A stretch of 64,000 nt of DNA, taken from NCBI GenBank assembly GCA_031549665.1, contig JAVBPJ010000002.1, positions 62,001-126,000 on the forward strand, in the 5' to 3' direction. Positions 33,229 to 42,356 of the stretch are shown here, piece by piece. The position numbers and the translations under genes were made by a program. How positions within the stretch are numbered: position 1 is the first letter of the stretch; each line of letters starts with the position of its first letter. Origin of the DNA: Rikenella sp031549665. Its GTDB lineage: Bacteria > Bacteroidota > Bacteroidia > Bacteroidales > Rikenellaceae. The notes beneath the pieces were generated by a model. The model was not told where the DNA came from. It ran no database searches and saw only the letters and a list, made by a program, of their open reading frames with translations.

Positions 33229-34707
33229 TTATTCGAGTTCCCAGTCGGCGCCCTCTTTGCGGTCTTTCACGCGGACGCCGAGGGCGGCCAGGCGGTCGCG
33301 GATCAGGTCGGAGGTGGCCCAGTTTTTCTCGGCCTTGGCCGTTTGGCGTACTTCGAGGATCATGTCGATCAATCCTCCCAGGCGGGCGCTGTCGTCGCGT
33401 TCGGCCAGGGGAGCGAGGCCCAGCAGCGTGCCAAGCACCGTGTCGAAGGTCTGTTTCAGGCAATCCAGATCGGCCTGCGTGGCGGTTTGGGTGCCGTCGT
33501 GCAGGGCGTTGATGTGGCGTACCCAGTCGAACAGCAGTGCGATGGCCGCCGGACTGTTCATGTCGTCGCCCAACAGGGCCAGGCACTCACCGAGCAACCC
33601 TTGCGGAGCGGGGATGGTGCTTGCGGCCGAGGCGGGCAGTTTTCCTTTTTCGAGCAGTTCCCAGGCTTTTTGGAGGCGTTGGTAGCCTTTTTCGGCGGCC
33701 TGCAGCGCCTCGTTCGAAAAGTCGAGGGTGCTGCGGTAGTGGGCCTGCAGGATGAAAAAGCGGATCACCATCGGGTCGTAGGCCTGCGCCAGCAGCGGCG
33801 AGCTGCCGGTGAAAAATTCCTCCAGGGTGATGAAGTTGCCCAGCGACTTGCCCATCTTCTGCCCGTTGATGGTGATCATGTTGTTATGCACCCAATAGCG
33901 GGCCGACCCGTGTCCGCAGGCGGCGGTGCTTTGGGCGATTTCGCATTCGTGGTGCGGAAAGATCAGGTCCATGCCGCCGCCGTGAATGTCGAACGTTTCG
34001 CCCAAATACTTGGCGCTCATGGCCGAACAGTCGAGGTGCCACCCGGGAAAACCGACGCTCCAGGGCGACGGCCAACGCATGATGTGGTCGGGCGAGGCTT
34101 TTTTCCAGAGGGCGAAATCGGCCGAAAAGCGTTTTTCTTCCTGGCCGTCCAGCTCGCGGGTGCCGCTCTGGAGGTCGTCCAGGTTGCGCCCCGAAAGGAT
34201 GCCATAGGGATATTTTTCGGCGTATTTGCGGACGTCGAAGTAGAGCGACCCGCCCGACTCGTAGACGTAGCCCGCCTTTTCAATGGCCTTGATCAATTCG
34301 ATCTGTTCGATGATGTGGCCCGAAGCGTGCGGCTCGATCGAGGGGCGTTCCACCCCCATCCTATCCATGAACTGGTGGTAGCGGCGGGTGTAGTAACCGG
34401 CCACCTCCATGGGTTCGAGCTGTTCGAGGCGGGCCTTTTTGGCGATTTTGTCCTCTCCGGCGTCGGCGTCGTTTTCCAAATGGCCCACGTCGGTGATGTT
34501 ACGCACGTAGCGCACCCGGTAACCGCTGTATTTGAGCAGGCGGAACAGCAGATCGAACGTAACCGCCGGACGGGCGTGCCCCAGGTGCGGATCGCCGTAA
34601 ACCGTTGGCCCGCATACATATAACCCGACAAATGGCGGATTCAGCGGCTCGAACTCCTGTTTGGTCCGGCTCAGGGTGTTGTAGAGGGTTATCGGCGTGC
34701 GCTCCAT
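33229..34707 (-). CDS. cysS: Cysteinyl-tRNA synthetase
   Basis: CysS charges tRNA-Cys. The 492-residue class-I enzyme has YVCGPTVYG with a zinc-binding Cys near residue 31, the HIGH-type HLGHARP near residue 40, zinc-binding HHECEIAQS near residue 250, and KMGKSLGNF near residue 286. The length is standard for bacteria. It is divergent from the ubiD-type gene with a 37-base gap and is followed by ilvE. Confidence 0.95.
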   Translation of the reverse strand: MERTPITLYNTLSRTKQEFEPLNPPFVGLYVCGPTVYGDPHLGHARPAVTFDLLFRLLKYSGYRVRYVRNITDVGHLENDADAGEDKIAKKARLEQLEPMEVAGYYTRRYHQFMDRMGVERPSIEPHASGHIIEQIELIKAIEKAGYVYESGGSLYFDVRKYAEKYPYGILSGRNLDDLQSGTRELDGQEEKRFSADFALWKKASPDHIMRWPSPWSVGFPGWHLDCSAMSAKYLGETFDIHGGGMDLIFPHHECEIAQSTAACGHGSARYWVHNNMITINGQKMGKSLGNFITLEEFFTGSSPLLAQAYDPMVIRFFILQAHYRSTLDFSNEALQAAEKGYQRLQKAWELLEKGKLPASAASTIPAPQGLLGECLALLGDDMNSPAAIALLFDWVRHINALHDGTQTATQADLDCLKQTFDTVLGTLLGLAPLAERDDSARLGGLIDMILEVRQTAKAEKNWATSDLIRDRLAALGVRVKDRKEGADWELE

Positions 34708-34716
34708 AAATTTCGC

Positions 34717-34724
34717 TACATTTG
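34717..34724 (+). promoter_or_regulatory. -7 promoter box of the UbiD-family gene
   Basis: TACATTTG ends 20 bases before the ATG at 34745; it selects that start over an in-frame ATG at 34697. Confidence 0.65.
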
Positions 34725-34744
34725 AAGCAGTAAAGTTAAGAAAA

Positions 34745-36550
34745 ATGTTTAAATCCCTCTCCGACTACGTAGCGGCGCTGGAACAGGCGGGCGAACTGAT
34801 TCGCGTACGCCGGCGGGTCGACCCCGCCCTTGAGATCGCCGAGATCACCGACCGCTTCAGCAAGGCGCCGGGGGGCGGCAAGGCGCTGCTGTTCGAAAAC
34901 ACCGGCACCGAGTTCCCCGTGCTGACCAACCTGATGGGGTCGCACCGCCGCATCTGCATGGCGCTCGGCGTGGGCGAACTGGAGGAGATCCCCGCCCGCA
35001 TCGAGGAGCTTTTCGAAGAGTTTTCAGCTCCGCGGCAGGGATGGTTCGAGAAGTTGCGGATGCTGCCCGTGCTGGGCGAACTTTCGGGATGGCTTCCCCG
35101 CACCCGCAGCGGCCGGGGGGCCTGCCAGGAGGTGGTTTGGCAAGGGGCCGAGGCCTCGCTGGACCGGCTCCCCATCCTGACGTGCTGGCCGCACGACGGG
35201 GGCGCGTTCGTTACCCTGCCGCTGGTACACACCCTCGATCCCGACACCGGAATCCGCAACGTGGGCATGTACCGGATGCAACGTTTCGACCCGCATACCA
35301 CCGGCATGCACTGGCACCGCCACAAAACCGGAGAACGCCACTACCGGCGGCACAAGGAGCTTGGCCGGAGGATGCCCGTGAGCGTGTGCCTGGGGGGCGA
35401 CCCCGTGTACACCTACGCCGCCACGGCCCCGATGCCCGACGGGATCGACGAATACCTGCTGGCGGGTTTTCTGCGCGGACGGGCGGTCGAACTGGTAAAG
35501 TGCCGCACCAACGACCTGTACGTACCCGCCGACTGCGATTTTGTGATCGAAGGCTGGGTCGACCCCGCCGAAGAGAAAGTGATCGAGGGGGATTTCGGCG
35601 ACCACACCGGATTCTACTCGCTGAAAGATTACTACCCGCAGTTCCATGTGAGCTGCATCACCCACCGCCGCGGGGCCATCTATCCCGCCACGCTGGTGGG
35701 GATTCCGCCGCAGGAGGACGCCTGGATCGCCCGCGCCACGGAACGGGTCTTTCTGGCTCCGATGCGGATTTCGATGATGCCCGAACTGCTCGACCTGTGG
35801 ATGCCGCAGGAAGGGGTTGCCCACAACCTGGCCGTCGCCTCGATCGACAAAAGCTATCCGGGGCAGGCCTTTAAAGTGGCCAGCGCGATGTGGGGCGCGG
35901 GACAGATGATGTTTAACAAGGCGATGGTCGTCGCCTCGGGTCCGCTGACCCCCGGAGCGTTGCAGCAGGCGCTGGATCATTTCGACCCGCACACCGACCT
36001 GCTCTTCTCGCGCGGCACGCTCGACGTGCTCGACCACTCCACTCCCACGCCGGGCGTAGGGGGAAAGGTGGCGGTCGACCTCACCGATCGGCTGCCCGAA
36101 GAGGGGGCCGCTCCGGCAGCCGTGCCTTTCGCCGCTCCCGCCGACAGCAGCCACACGCGCGGCTTTGCACAGTGGCGCACCGTTTTCACCACGCTCGACC
36201 CCGAGGAGGTGATCCCGTCCCTGCACGGCGTCAAATTTTTAGTCCGCATCGATCCCGCGATCGATCTTTCGGCCCTGCGCCCCGAAAGCCTGCTGTGGCT
36301 GGCGCTGGCCAACATCGATCCCGCCCGCGACGGGCAGGTGTCGGACCTGGTCGACGGGTCGGGTTGCCTGACGCTCGACGCCCGCCGAAAAACCACCCAT
36401 CGCTGGCCCAACGTGGTAACCATGTCGCCCGAGGTGATCGAACAGGTCGACCGGCGGTGGGCGGAACTCGGACTGGGAGAACCCCTCGCCTCCCCCTCGC
36501 TCGAATACCTGCCGCTGGTGCTTCCGGGCGGAGCCGAGGTGAGCCGCTAA
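34745..36550 (+). CDS. UbiD family decarboxylase (menaquinone biosynthesis type)
   Basis: UbiD-family enzymes decarboxylate aromatic acids using prenylated FMN, made by a UbiX partner not present here. The 601-residue protein has the N-terminal LEQAGELIRVRRRVDP, the central RMQRFDPHTTGMHWHRHK prenyl-FMN region near residue 180, and the metal/catalytic EGDFGDHTGFYS segment near residue 285 with the conserved Glu and Asp. At about 600 residues it is longer than E. coli UbiD (about 490), as in Bacteroidota homologues annotated for menaquinone synthesis. The substrate is inferred from the phylum, which uses menaquinone, not from a motif. Confidence 0.85.
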   Translation: MFKSLSDYVAALEQAGELIRVRRRVDPALEIAEITDRFSKAPGGGKALLFENTGTEFPVLTNLMGSHRRICMALGVGELEEIPARIEELFEEFSAPRQGWFEKLRMLPVLGELSGWLPRTRSGRGACQEVVWQGAEASLDRLPILTCWPHDGGAFVTLPLVHTLDPDTGIRNVGMYRMQRFDPHTTGMHWHRHKTGERHYRRHKELGRRMPVSVCLGGDPVYTYAATAPMPDGIDEYLLAGFLRGRAVELVKCRTNDLYVPADCDFVIEGWVDPAEEKVIEGDFGDHTGFYSLKDYYPQFHVSCITHRRGAIYPATLVGIPPQEDAWIARATERVFLAPMRISMMPELLDLWMPQEGVAHNLAVASIDKSYPGQAFKVASAMWGAGQMMFNKAMVVASGPLTPGALQQALDHFDPHTDLLFSRGTLDVLDHSTPTPGVGGKVAVDLTDRLPEEGAAPAAVPFAAPADSSHTRGFAQWRTVFTTLDPEEVIPSLHGVKFLVRIDPAIDLSALRPESLLWLALANIDPARDGQVSDLVDGSGCLTLDARRKTTHRWPNVVTMSPEVIEQVDRRWAELGLGEPLASPSLEYLPLVLPGGAEVSR

Positions 36551-36564
36551 TTCCCCCGTTTTCC

Positions 36565-36572
36565 TACCTTTG
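36565..36572 (+). promoter_or_regulatory. -7 promoter box adjoining the dnaG start
   Basis: TACCTTTG ends five bases before the dnaG ATG. Transcription from it would start at or within a base or two of the ATG, giving a leaderless message. Confidence 0.6.
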
Positions 36573-36577
36573 CAGCA

Positions 36578-38581
36578 ATGATCGATCGCCAGACCATAGA
36601 CCGTATCTACTCCGCCGCCGACATCGTCGACGTGGTGGGCGAATTCGTCCAGCTCAAGAAGAAAGGGGTGAACTACCAGGCCTGCTGCCCGTTCCACAAC
36701 GAGAAAACCCCTTCGTTCGTAGTCTCTCCGGCCAAGGGATTCTACAAATGCTTCGGGTGCGGCAAGGGAGGCAACGCCGTCTCGTTCGTGATGGAACACG
36801 AGGGGTTGAGTTACGTCGAGGCCCTGAAGTGGGTCGCCAAAAAGTACGGCATCGAGGTCAAGGAGCGCGAAGAGAGCCCCGAGGAACAGCGCCGCAACGA
36901 CGACCGCGAGAGCATGATGGTGGTAACCTCGTTCGCCAACCAGTACTTCATCGACCAGCTCGCCACCCCCGAGGGAAAAAACATCGCCGTCGCCTATTTC
37001 AAGGAACGGGGTTTTACCGAGGCCACGATCCGCAAGTTCCAACTGGGCTATTGCCCCGATGCGGGCGCCGCCTTCTCGAAGGCGGCGCTGGCGGCCGGGT
37101 ATCAGGAGTCCTTCCTGGTGGCTACGGGGCTAACCATCAAGCGCGAGAACGGAGGTTACTACGACCGCTTTTGCGGGCGGGTGATCTTTCCCGTCCATTC
37201 GCTCTCGGGGCGCGTGGTGGCTTTCGGCGGGCGCACCCTGCGCAGCGACAAGAAAACGGCCAAATACCTCAACTCGCCCGAAAGCGAGATTTACCACAAG
37301 GGCAACACCCTGTACGGAATTTACCACGCCAAAAAGGCGATCACCCAGTCGGGCCGCTGCATCCTGGTGGAGGGGTACACCGACGTGCTGCGGATGCACC
37401 AGTCGGGCCTCGAAAACGTGGTGGCCTCGTCGGGAACGGCGCTGACGGTCGAACAGATCAAGCTCATCAAGCGCTTCACCCGCGAGGTAACCGTCATCTA
37501 CGACGGCGATCCGGCCGGGATCAAGGCCTCGATGCGCGGGGTCGACATGCTGCTCCGCGAGGGACTCACCGTGCGGGTGGTGCTGCTGCCCGAGGGGGAC
37601 GACCCCGATTCGTTCGCCCGCAAGCACAACGCCACGCAGTTGCAGGAGTTTATCGACACCCACGAGGAAGATTTCATCTCGTTCAAAACCCACCTGTTGC
37701 TGGGCGACGCACAAAACGACCCCATCAAACGGGCCGAACTGATCACCGACGTGGTGAACTCGATCGCCGTGATTCCCGAAGCGATCACCCGTTCGGTATT
37801 CATCCGCCAGTGCGCCCTGAAGCTCGAAATCGACGAAGATATTCTGGTGCGCGAAGTGGCCCGCAAGCGGGTAACGCTGGTAGACGGCGCCGCCGGCCGC
37901 GAGGCGGTTCAAAACGCCCAACGCAAAGAGCGCGCGCTGGCCCGGCAGGAGCAACCGCCCGGGGACGCCGCCGAAGACTCTTTTCAGGCCTCGACCGCTC
38001 CGTCGAAAAGCAGCCAGGAGGCCGCCCTGGAGCGGGAACTCGAACAACTGGAGCGGGAACTGATCGGCTACCTGATCAAGTACGGGGCCGAGGATTTCGA
38101 CTTCGCCAGTTCGCCCACCGAAACCGTTCCGCTGGGGGTCTCCGAAACCATCCTCGCCGAACTGGAAGAGGACCGGATCGAACTGCGCCATCCGCTCTAC
38201 CGGCAAGTGTTTCAGGAGTATTCGGAACACTTCCATTCGCTGGGCGCTCCGCAAACCAACCACTTCATCAACCACCCCTCGCCCGAGGTGGCCACCCTGG
38301 CCATCGACCTGCTCACCGAAGACGACGCCTACCGCCCCAGCGACCTGTGGAAACGCTACGACCTGCACGTGTCCACCGAACGGGAGCGGCTTTCGGAGGC
38401 GATTCCCAAAGCCATTACGATCTACAAATCGAAAGTGATCAGCGCCCTGATCGCTTCGCTCCAGAAAGAGCTGTCGGCACACACCGAAATCACCCCCGAA
38501 ACCGAGCAACTGATGCAGCGGCTGGCCGAACTGAGCCAACTGCGCAAGACGATCTACGAAAAGTACCTGCGAACGGTTTGA
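36578..38581 (+). CDS. dnaG: DNA primase
   Basis: DnaG makes RNA primers at the replication fork. The 667-residue protein has the CHC2 zinc finger (CPFH at 37-40 and CFGCGKGG near 58-65), the primase core with GGRTL and KYLNSPES near residues 220-235, and the TOPRIM centre VEGYTD near residue 267 and YDGDPAGIKA near 308. The C-terminal 220 residues, with an acidic and Gln/Glu-rich linker, form the DnaB-interacting part. It follows the UbiD gene by 27 bases, but a promoter box almost touching the ATG suggests its own leaderless transcript. Confidence 0.96.
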   Translation: MIDRQTIDRIYSAADIVDVVGEFVQLKKKGVNYQACCPFHNEKTPSFVVSPAKGFYKCFGCGKGGNAVSFVMEHEGLSYVEALKWVAKKYGIEVKEREESPEEQRRNDDRESMMVVTSFANQYFIDQLATPEGKNIAVAYFKERGFTEATIRKFQLGYCPDAGAAFSKAALAAGYQESFLVATGLTIKRENGGYYDRFCGRVIFPVHSLSGRVVAFGGRTLRSDKKTAKYLNSPESEIYHKGNTLYGIYHAKKAITQSGRCILVEGYTDVLRMHQSGLENVVASSGTALTVEQIKLIKRFTREVTVIYDGDPAGIKASMRGVDMLLREGLTVRVVLLPEGDDPDSFARKHNATQLQEFIDTHEEDFISFKTHLLLGDAQNDPIKRAELITDVVNSIAVIPEAITRSVFIRQCALKLEIDEDILVREVARKRVTLVDGAAGREAVQNAQRKERALARQEQPPGDAAEDSFQASTAPSKSSQEAALERELEQLERELIGYLIKYGAEDFDFASSPTETVPLGVSETILAELEEDRIELRHPLYRQVFQEYSEHFHSLGAPQTNHFINHPSPEVATLAIDLLTEDDAYRPSDLWKRYDLHVSTERERLSEAIPKAITIYKSKVISALIASLQKELSAHTEITPETEQLMQRLAELSQLRKTIYEKYLRTV

Positions 38582-38750
38582 TTCCCCTGTGGGGGACTTG
38601 TTTTCGGGTTGCGCAGCGACCCGGCAGACCGAAGCTCCGCCCTGCGGAGGCCTGCTCGAAAGAGCATTCCCCCGCGAGCTTCGACCCGAGAAATGAAAGT
38701 GGATTCCCGTAAAAACAGATCGGCCAACCTGGAATGATGACTGAGCCCTT
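38582..38750. other. Intergenic gap between convergent dnaG and pyrC
   Basis: The 169 bases hold no open frame of note and no clear hairpin-plus-T terminator. A loose GC-rich palindromic stretch lies around 38610-38660. I see no gene here. Confidence 0.5.
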
Positions 38751-40097
38751 TTAGCGCGCGGCGAAGCGCAGCCGCTGGCCGCGCACCGAAGCGTCGACGG
38801 CTCCGTCGGCGTAGACCACCTGCCCGTTGACCAGGGTGTGGATAACCCGGGCGGTCAGCTCCGTCCCCTCCAGCGGCGACCAGCCGCATCGGTAGAAAAG
38901 ACCCTCCGACGACACCTGCCACGGGTCGTTGGGGCGAACCACGGCGATGTCGGCGGCGTAGCCGGCCCGTAAAAAGCCGCGCCCCTCGACCCCGAAAAGC
39001 CGGGCCGGCGCGTGGCACATCCGCTCGACCACCTGCTGGGGGGTAAACACTCCCCGCGCAGCCAGCGTAAGCATCAGGGGCAGCGAGTGCTGCACCAGAG
39101 GGCCTCCGGAGGGGGCCTCCAGGTAGGATTTCGCCTTTTCGGCCGCCAGGTGCGGGGCGTGGTCGGTAGCCACCACGTCGATCCGTCCCGATCGCACGGC
39201 CTGTTGCAGCGCGTCACGGTCGGCGGCCGACTTGATGGCGGGATTCCACTTGATGCGGTTGCCGTAGCGGGCGTAGTCGCCCTGCGAGAAGAAGAGGTGA
39301 TGAACGCACACCTCGGCCGTAACCCGCTTCTGTTCGATCGGCTTTCCCTGCTCGAAGAGTTCCAACTCACGGGCCGTACTCAGGTGGAGTACGTGGAGCC
39401 GCCCCCCGTGCCGATGGGCCAGTTCCACGGCGTGGGCGGTGGAACGGTAGCAGGCTTCGACGCTGCGGATGTAGGGATGCATGGCCACGGGAACCGCTCC
39501 TGCGAAGGCGATCCGGGCCGAGGCCAGGTTGGCCTGGACGATTCCCTCCTGTTCGCAATGGGTGGCCACCAGCAGCGGCGACCGTTCGAAAATCGAGGCC
39601 AGGGTTTGCTGGTTGTCCACCAGCATGTTGCCGGTAGAGGAGCCCATAAACACTTTCAGGCCGCATACCTGCGCCGGATCGGCCCGTTCGATTTCGGCAA
39701 GGTTTTCGTTCGTGGCGCCCAGGTAAAACGAGTAGTTGACCGCCGACACCTCGGCGGCGCGGGCATATTTCTGTTCGAGCAGTTCGAGGGTGGTTGCGGG
39801 CGGACGGGTGTTGGGCATCTCCATGTACGAGGTTACCCCGCCGGCGGCGGCGGCGCGCGATTCGGAGGCGATGTCGCCCTTTTCGGTCAGTCCGGGTTCG
39901 CGGAAATGGACCTGGTCGTCGATCACGCCGGGCAGCACCCAGCAGCCCGAAGCGTCGATGGTGCGGTCGGCCGAGGAGAGCAGTTCGCCGGAGGGAGCGC
40001 CCGTCCCGATCGACAGGATGCGCCCCGACTCGACGGTCAGGTAACCCGGCGTACAAGACCCCTCGTTGATGAGCGTGCCTCCGTGGATCAGGAGCAT
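38751..40097 (-). CDS. pyrC: Dihydroorotase
   Basis: Dihydroorotase closes carbamoyl aspartate to dihydroorotate in pyrimidine synthesis. The 448-residue amidohydrolase has the metal-binding VHFREPG near residue 60 (a variant of HxHxR with Q before V-H), GVTSYMEMPNTRPP near residue 95, and the ATDHAPH motif near residue 310 that binds the second metal. The start at 40097 overlaps the end of the glycosyltransferase gene by 10 bases; the longer open frame above it is antisense noise. Bacteroidota PyrC proteins are of this long type. Confidence 0.93.
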   Translation of the reverse strand: MLLIHGGTLINEGSCTPGYLTVESGRILSIGTGAPSGELLSSADRTIDASGCWVLPGVIDDQVHFREPGLTEKGDIASESRAAAAGGVTSYMEMPNTRPPATTLELLEQKYARAAEVSAVNYSFYLGATNENLAEIERADPAQVCGLKVFMGSSTGNMLVDNQQTLASIFERSPLLVATHCEQEGIVQANLASARIAFAGAVPVAMHPYIRSVEACYRSTAHAVELAHRHGGRLHVLHLSTARELELFEQGKPIEQKRVTAEVCVHHLFFSQGDYARYGNRIKWNPAIKSAADRDALQQAVRSGRIDVVATDHAPHLAAEKAKSYLEAPSGGPLVQHSLPLMLTLAARGVFTPQQVVERMCHAPARLFGVEGRGFLRAGYAADIAVVRPNDPWQVSSEGLFYRCGWSPLEGTELTARVIHTLVNGQVVYADGAVDASVRGQRLRFAAR

Positions 40098-40825
40098 GGG
40101 GTCGCGGCTTTGGGTTTTATCTTGCGCAGCCGCATGTTGATTACGCCGAAGAAGGCCTCGCCGAAAATCCCTCCGCTCATTTTCGATTTTCCCGCCGTGC
40201 GGTCGGTGAAAATGATGGGGACTTCGACCACCTTGAAACCCAGTTTCCAGGCCGAGTATTTCATCTCGATCTGGAAGCCGTAGCCCCGCATTTGGATTTG
40301 GTCGAGGTCGATGGTCTCGAGTACGCGGCGGCGGTAGCACTTGAATCCGGCGGTACAGTCGCGCACGGGCATGCCCGTTACGTAGCGCACAAACACCGAA
40401 GCGTAGTAGGACATAATAACCCGCCCCATGGGCCAGTTGACCACATTGACCCCCGTTACGTAACGCGAACCGATGGCCAGGTCGGCCCCGCCGTGGCAGG
40501 CTTCGTACAGCCGGATCAGGTCGTCGGGGTTGTGCGAGAAATCGCAGTCCATTTCGCAAATAAAGTCGTATCCCTGCCCGATGGCCCAGCGGAACCCGGC
40601 AATGTAGGCCGTTCCCAACCCCTGCTTGCCCGAGCGTTCGAGCATGTGGAGCCGTCCGGCATAGTGGTCGGCCATCAGGCGGCGCACCACGTTGGCCGTC
40701 CCGTCGGGCGACCCGTCGTCCACCACCAGCATATCGAACGGTTCGGAGAGCGACATCACCTTGTGGGTCATCGCCTCAATATTTTCAATCTCGTTGTAAG
40801 TGGGTATAATGACAATCTTTTTCAT
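40088..40825 (-). CDS. Glycosyltransferase family 2, polyprenyl-phosphate mannosyltransferase-like
   Basis: The 245-residue GT-A enzyme has IIPTYNE at residues 5-11, the VVDDGSPDGT nucleotide-sugar motif near residue 37, EMDCDFSH (DxD) near residue 90, and RDCTAGFKCYRR near residue 160. This is the DPM1-type family that loads mannose or another hexose onto polyprenyl phosphate on the cytoplasmic side. It has no C-terminal membrane helices. The start at 40825 (MKKIVI) is preferred; an in-frame ATG at 40843 is possible. It is transcribed ahead of pyrC with overlapping reading frames. Confidence 0.88.
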   Translation of the reverse strand: MKKIVIIPTYNEIENIEAMTHKVMSLSEPFDMLVVDDGSPDGTANVVRRLMADHYAGRLHMLERSGKQGLGTAYIAGFRWAIGQGYDFICEMDCDFSHNPDDLIRLYEACHGGADLAIGSRYVTGVNVVNWPMGRVIMSYYASVFVRYVTGMPVRDCTAGFKCYRRRVLETIDLDQIQMRGYGFQIEMKYSAWKLGFKVVEVPIIFTDRTAGKSKMSGGIFGEAFFGVINMRLRKIKPKAATPCS

Positions 40826-40850
40826 AGGCGAATTAACGATCAAGTCGGGG

Positions 40851-40858
40851 TAAAGGTA
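40851..40858 (-). promoter_or_regulatory. -7-like promoter box of the GT2-pyrC operon
   Basis: The minus strand reads TACCTTTA, one base off the consensus, 26 bases before the ATG at 40825. Confidence 0.5.
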
Positions 40859-40870
40859 GCATTTTTTATC

Positions 40871-40878
40871 TACCTTTG
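40871..40878 (+). promoter_or_regulatory. -7 promoter box of the GH20-like gene
   Basis: TACCTTTG ends six bases before the ATG at 40885, another candidate leaderless start. It lies only 12 bases from the opposing box at 40851-40858. Confidence 0.6.
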
Positions 40879-40884
40879 GGGGCT

Positions 40885-41877
40885 ATGTCTTCAAAAAGAA
40901 CGTTCTCTCCATCCCTCTCCGTGTGGGGTTTACCGCTACGGGCCGTGCTGTGCCTGACCCTGCTTTTGGCGGGGCTGGAACAGGCCGGGGCGGAGGCCCA
41001 GCCCCGCCACTCCGTGCCCTCGCGGGCGCGATTCCTGCTCGACAAGGAGGTCTCCGTACTTTCGGAGGCGGGAAACCGGGCCTACTCCAACGAACTTGCC
41101 CAATGGTTGCGGTCGGAACAGGTGGCCGCCTCGAGCGGTTACAGCCGCGCCTCGCGGCAGATCGTCTTCCGGGCCGTTTCGAAAATCCAAGGGGCGGCGG
41201 GCGACGACGCCTTTCAGGTGGTGATCAAATCGAAAACCGTTCAGGTGTACTATACCTCGGACGCAGCCGCCAAACGGGCCATCCAGTTCCTGCAACAGAG
41301 CATCAACCGCAAAGCCTCGCCGCGCTACTTCCCGGGCGGAACTTTCTCCGACTGGCGGGCCAAAGCGATCTCCGGACAGGACGGCGAATCGTTTGTCGAC
41401 GGCGCGACCGCTTACCGGTCGGTCGCCGAGCTCTCCTCGGCCCTCAAACAGCGGGGCGGCAGGGGCCGCGAAGTTTACCTCACGCTCGTCTCGCCCACCG
41501 CGTGGCGATTCCAAAGTCCCGCCCTCGAAATCGCCAACCCGAACGACACTCCCTATCCCGCCGACCGGGGCATCTACACCGTAGAACAGCAACGCCAACT
41601 GGCCGCAACGTGCAAAGCAGACCTGACCACCCTGATACCCACCTTCGAACTGTTGACCCCCAATCCCGCTTTCGAGGCCGCTTTCGGCCACCGGCTCTTT
41701 TCGGTCGAGGGGATGCGGCTGGTACGCGCCACCCTCGAAGATTGTATCCGCACCATGCACCCGGCAAAGATCTGCCTCGGCACCCTCTCGCCCGAGGCGG
41801 AAAAAGACCCCCGTTACGTGGACTTCGTCTCGTCGCTGGGGGGGCTGCTCGGCGTGGAACTGGTCATTCTCAAATAG
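40885..41877 (+). CDS. Secreted protein with weak GH20 (hexosaminidase)-like features
   Basis: The 330-residue protein starts at 40885 after its promoter box and has a signal peptide ending near AEAQP (about residue 39). Residues 45-150 resemble the alpha/beta domain that precedes the catalytic barrel in beta-N-acetylhexosaminidases. Residues 155-330 look like a short, degraded piece of the barrel: GIYTVEQQRQLAATCKADLT resembles the YT-E-I-iv-yA region. The catalytic Asp-Glu pair is not visible, and the protein is much shorter than GH20 enzymes (over 500 residues). It may bind sugar without cleaving it. The assignment is tentative. Confidence 0.55.
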   Translation: MSSKRTFSPSLSVWGLPLRAVLCLTLLLAGLEQAGAEAQPRHSVPSRARFLLDKEVSVLSEAGNRAYSNELAQWLRSEQVAASSGYSRASRQIVFRAVSKIQGAAGDDAFQVVIKSKTVQVYYTSDAAAKRAIQFLQQSINRKASPRYFPGGTFSDWRAKAISGQDGESFVDGATAYRSVAELSSALKQRGGRGREVYLTLVSPTAWRFQSPALEIANPNDTPYPADRGIYTVEQQRQLAATCKADLTTLIPTFELLTPNPAFEAAFGHRLFSVEGMRLVRATLEDCIRTMHPAKICLGTLSPEAEKDPRYVDFVSSLGGLLGVELVILK

Positions 41878-41890
41878 GCTCGAACAACGC

Positions 41891-42343
41891 ATGAGGGCGG
41901 TCGTACAACGAACTTCACAGGCAGCGGTCTCCATCGACAACCAAACGATCGGTTCCATCGGCGCAGGATTGCTGGTACTGGTGGGGATCGAAACGGGCGA
42001 CACTCCGCAAGCCGCCGACTGGATCGCCGAAAAGATCGTTAAAATGCGCCTGTTCGCCGACCCGGCGGGGGCCATGAACCGCTCGCTCACCGAAGTGGGC
42101 GGCGACCTGCTGGTGGTGAGCCAGTTCACCCTGCAGGCCTCGACCCGCAAGGGAAACCGCCCCTCGTTCATCGCCGCGGCCCGGCCCGACGAGGCGATCC
42201 CCCTGTACCAAGTCCTGCTGGCCCGGTTCGAAGCCCTGCTCGGCAAACCCGTCGCCTCGGGCCGGTTCGGCGCCGACATGCAGGTATCGCTGATCAACGA
42301 CGGCCCCGTTACGATTTTGTTGGACTCCAACCGCCGCGAATAA
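41891..42343 (+). CDS. dtd: D-aminoacyl-tRNA deacylase
   Basis: Dtd frees D-amino acids, and glycine mischarged on tRNA-Ala, from tRNA. The 150-residue protein starts with MRAVVQRTSQAAV and carries the active-site SQFTLQA near residue 78 and the NDGPVT motif near residue 137 whose Gly-Pro contacts the D-amino acid. Length and motifs are textbook. It follows the GH20-like gene by 13 bases and precedes the polyprenyl synthase by 13 bases, so the three form one operon. Confidence 0.95.
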   Translation: MRAVVQRTSQAAVSIDNQTIGSIGAGLLVLVGIETGDTPQAADWIAEKIVKMRLFADPAGAMNRSLTEVGGDLLVVSQFTLQASTRKGNRPSFIAAARPDEAIPLYQVLLARFEALLGKPVASGRFGADMQVSLINDGPVTILLDSNRRE

Positions 42344-42356
42344 CCCTCCCCCGCCT

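Noticed and set aside
38751..40559. Dihydroorotase start at 40559
   Set aside because: The upstream 154 residues are Arg/Pro-rich shadow of the glycosyltransferase gene; homology begins at 40097.
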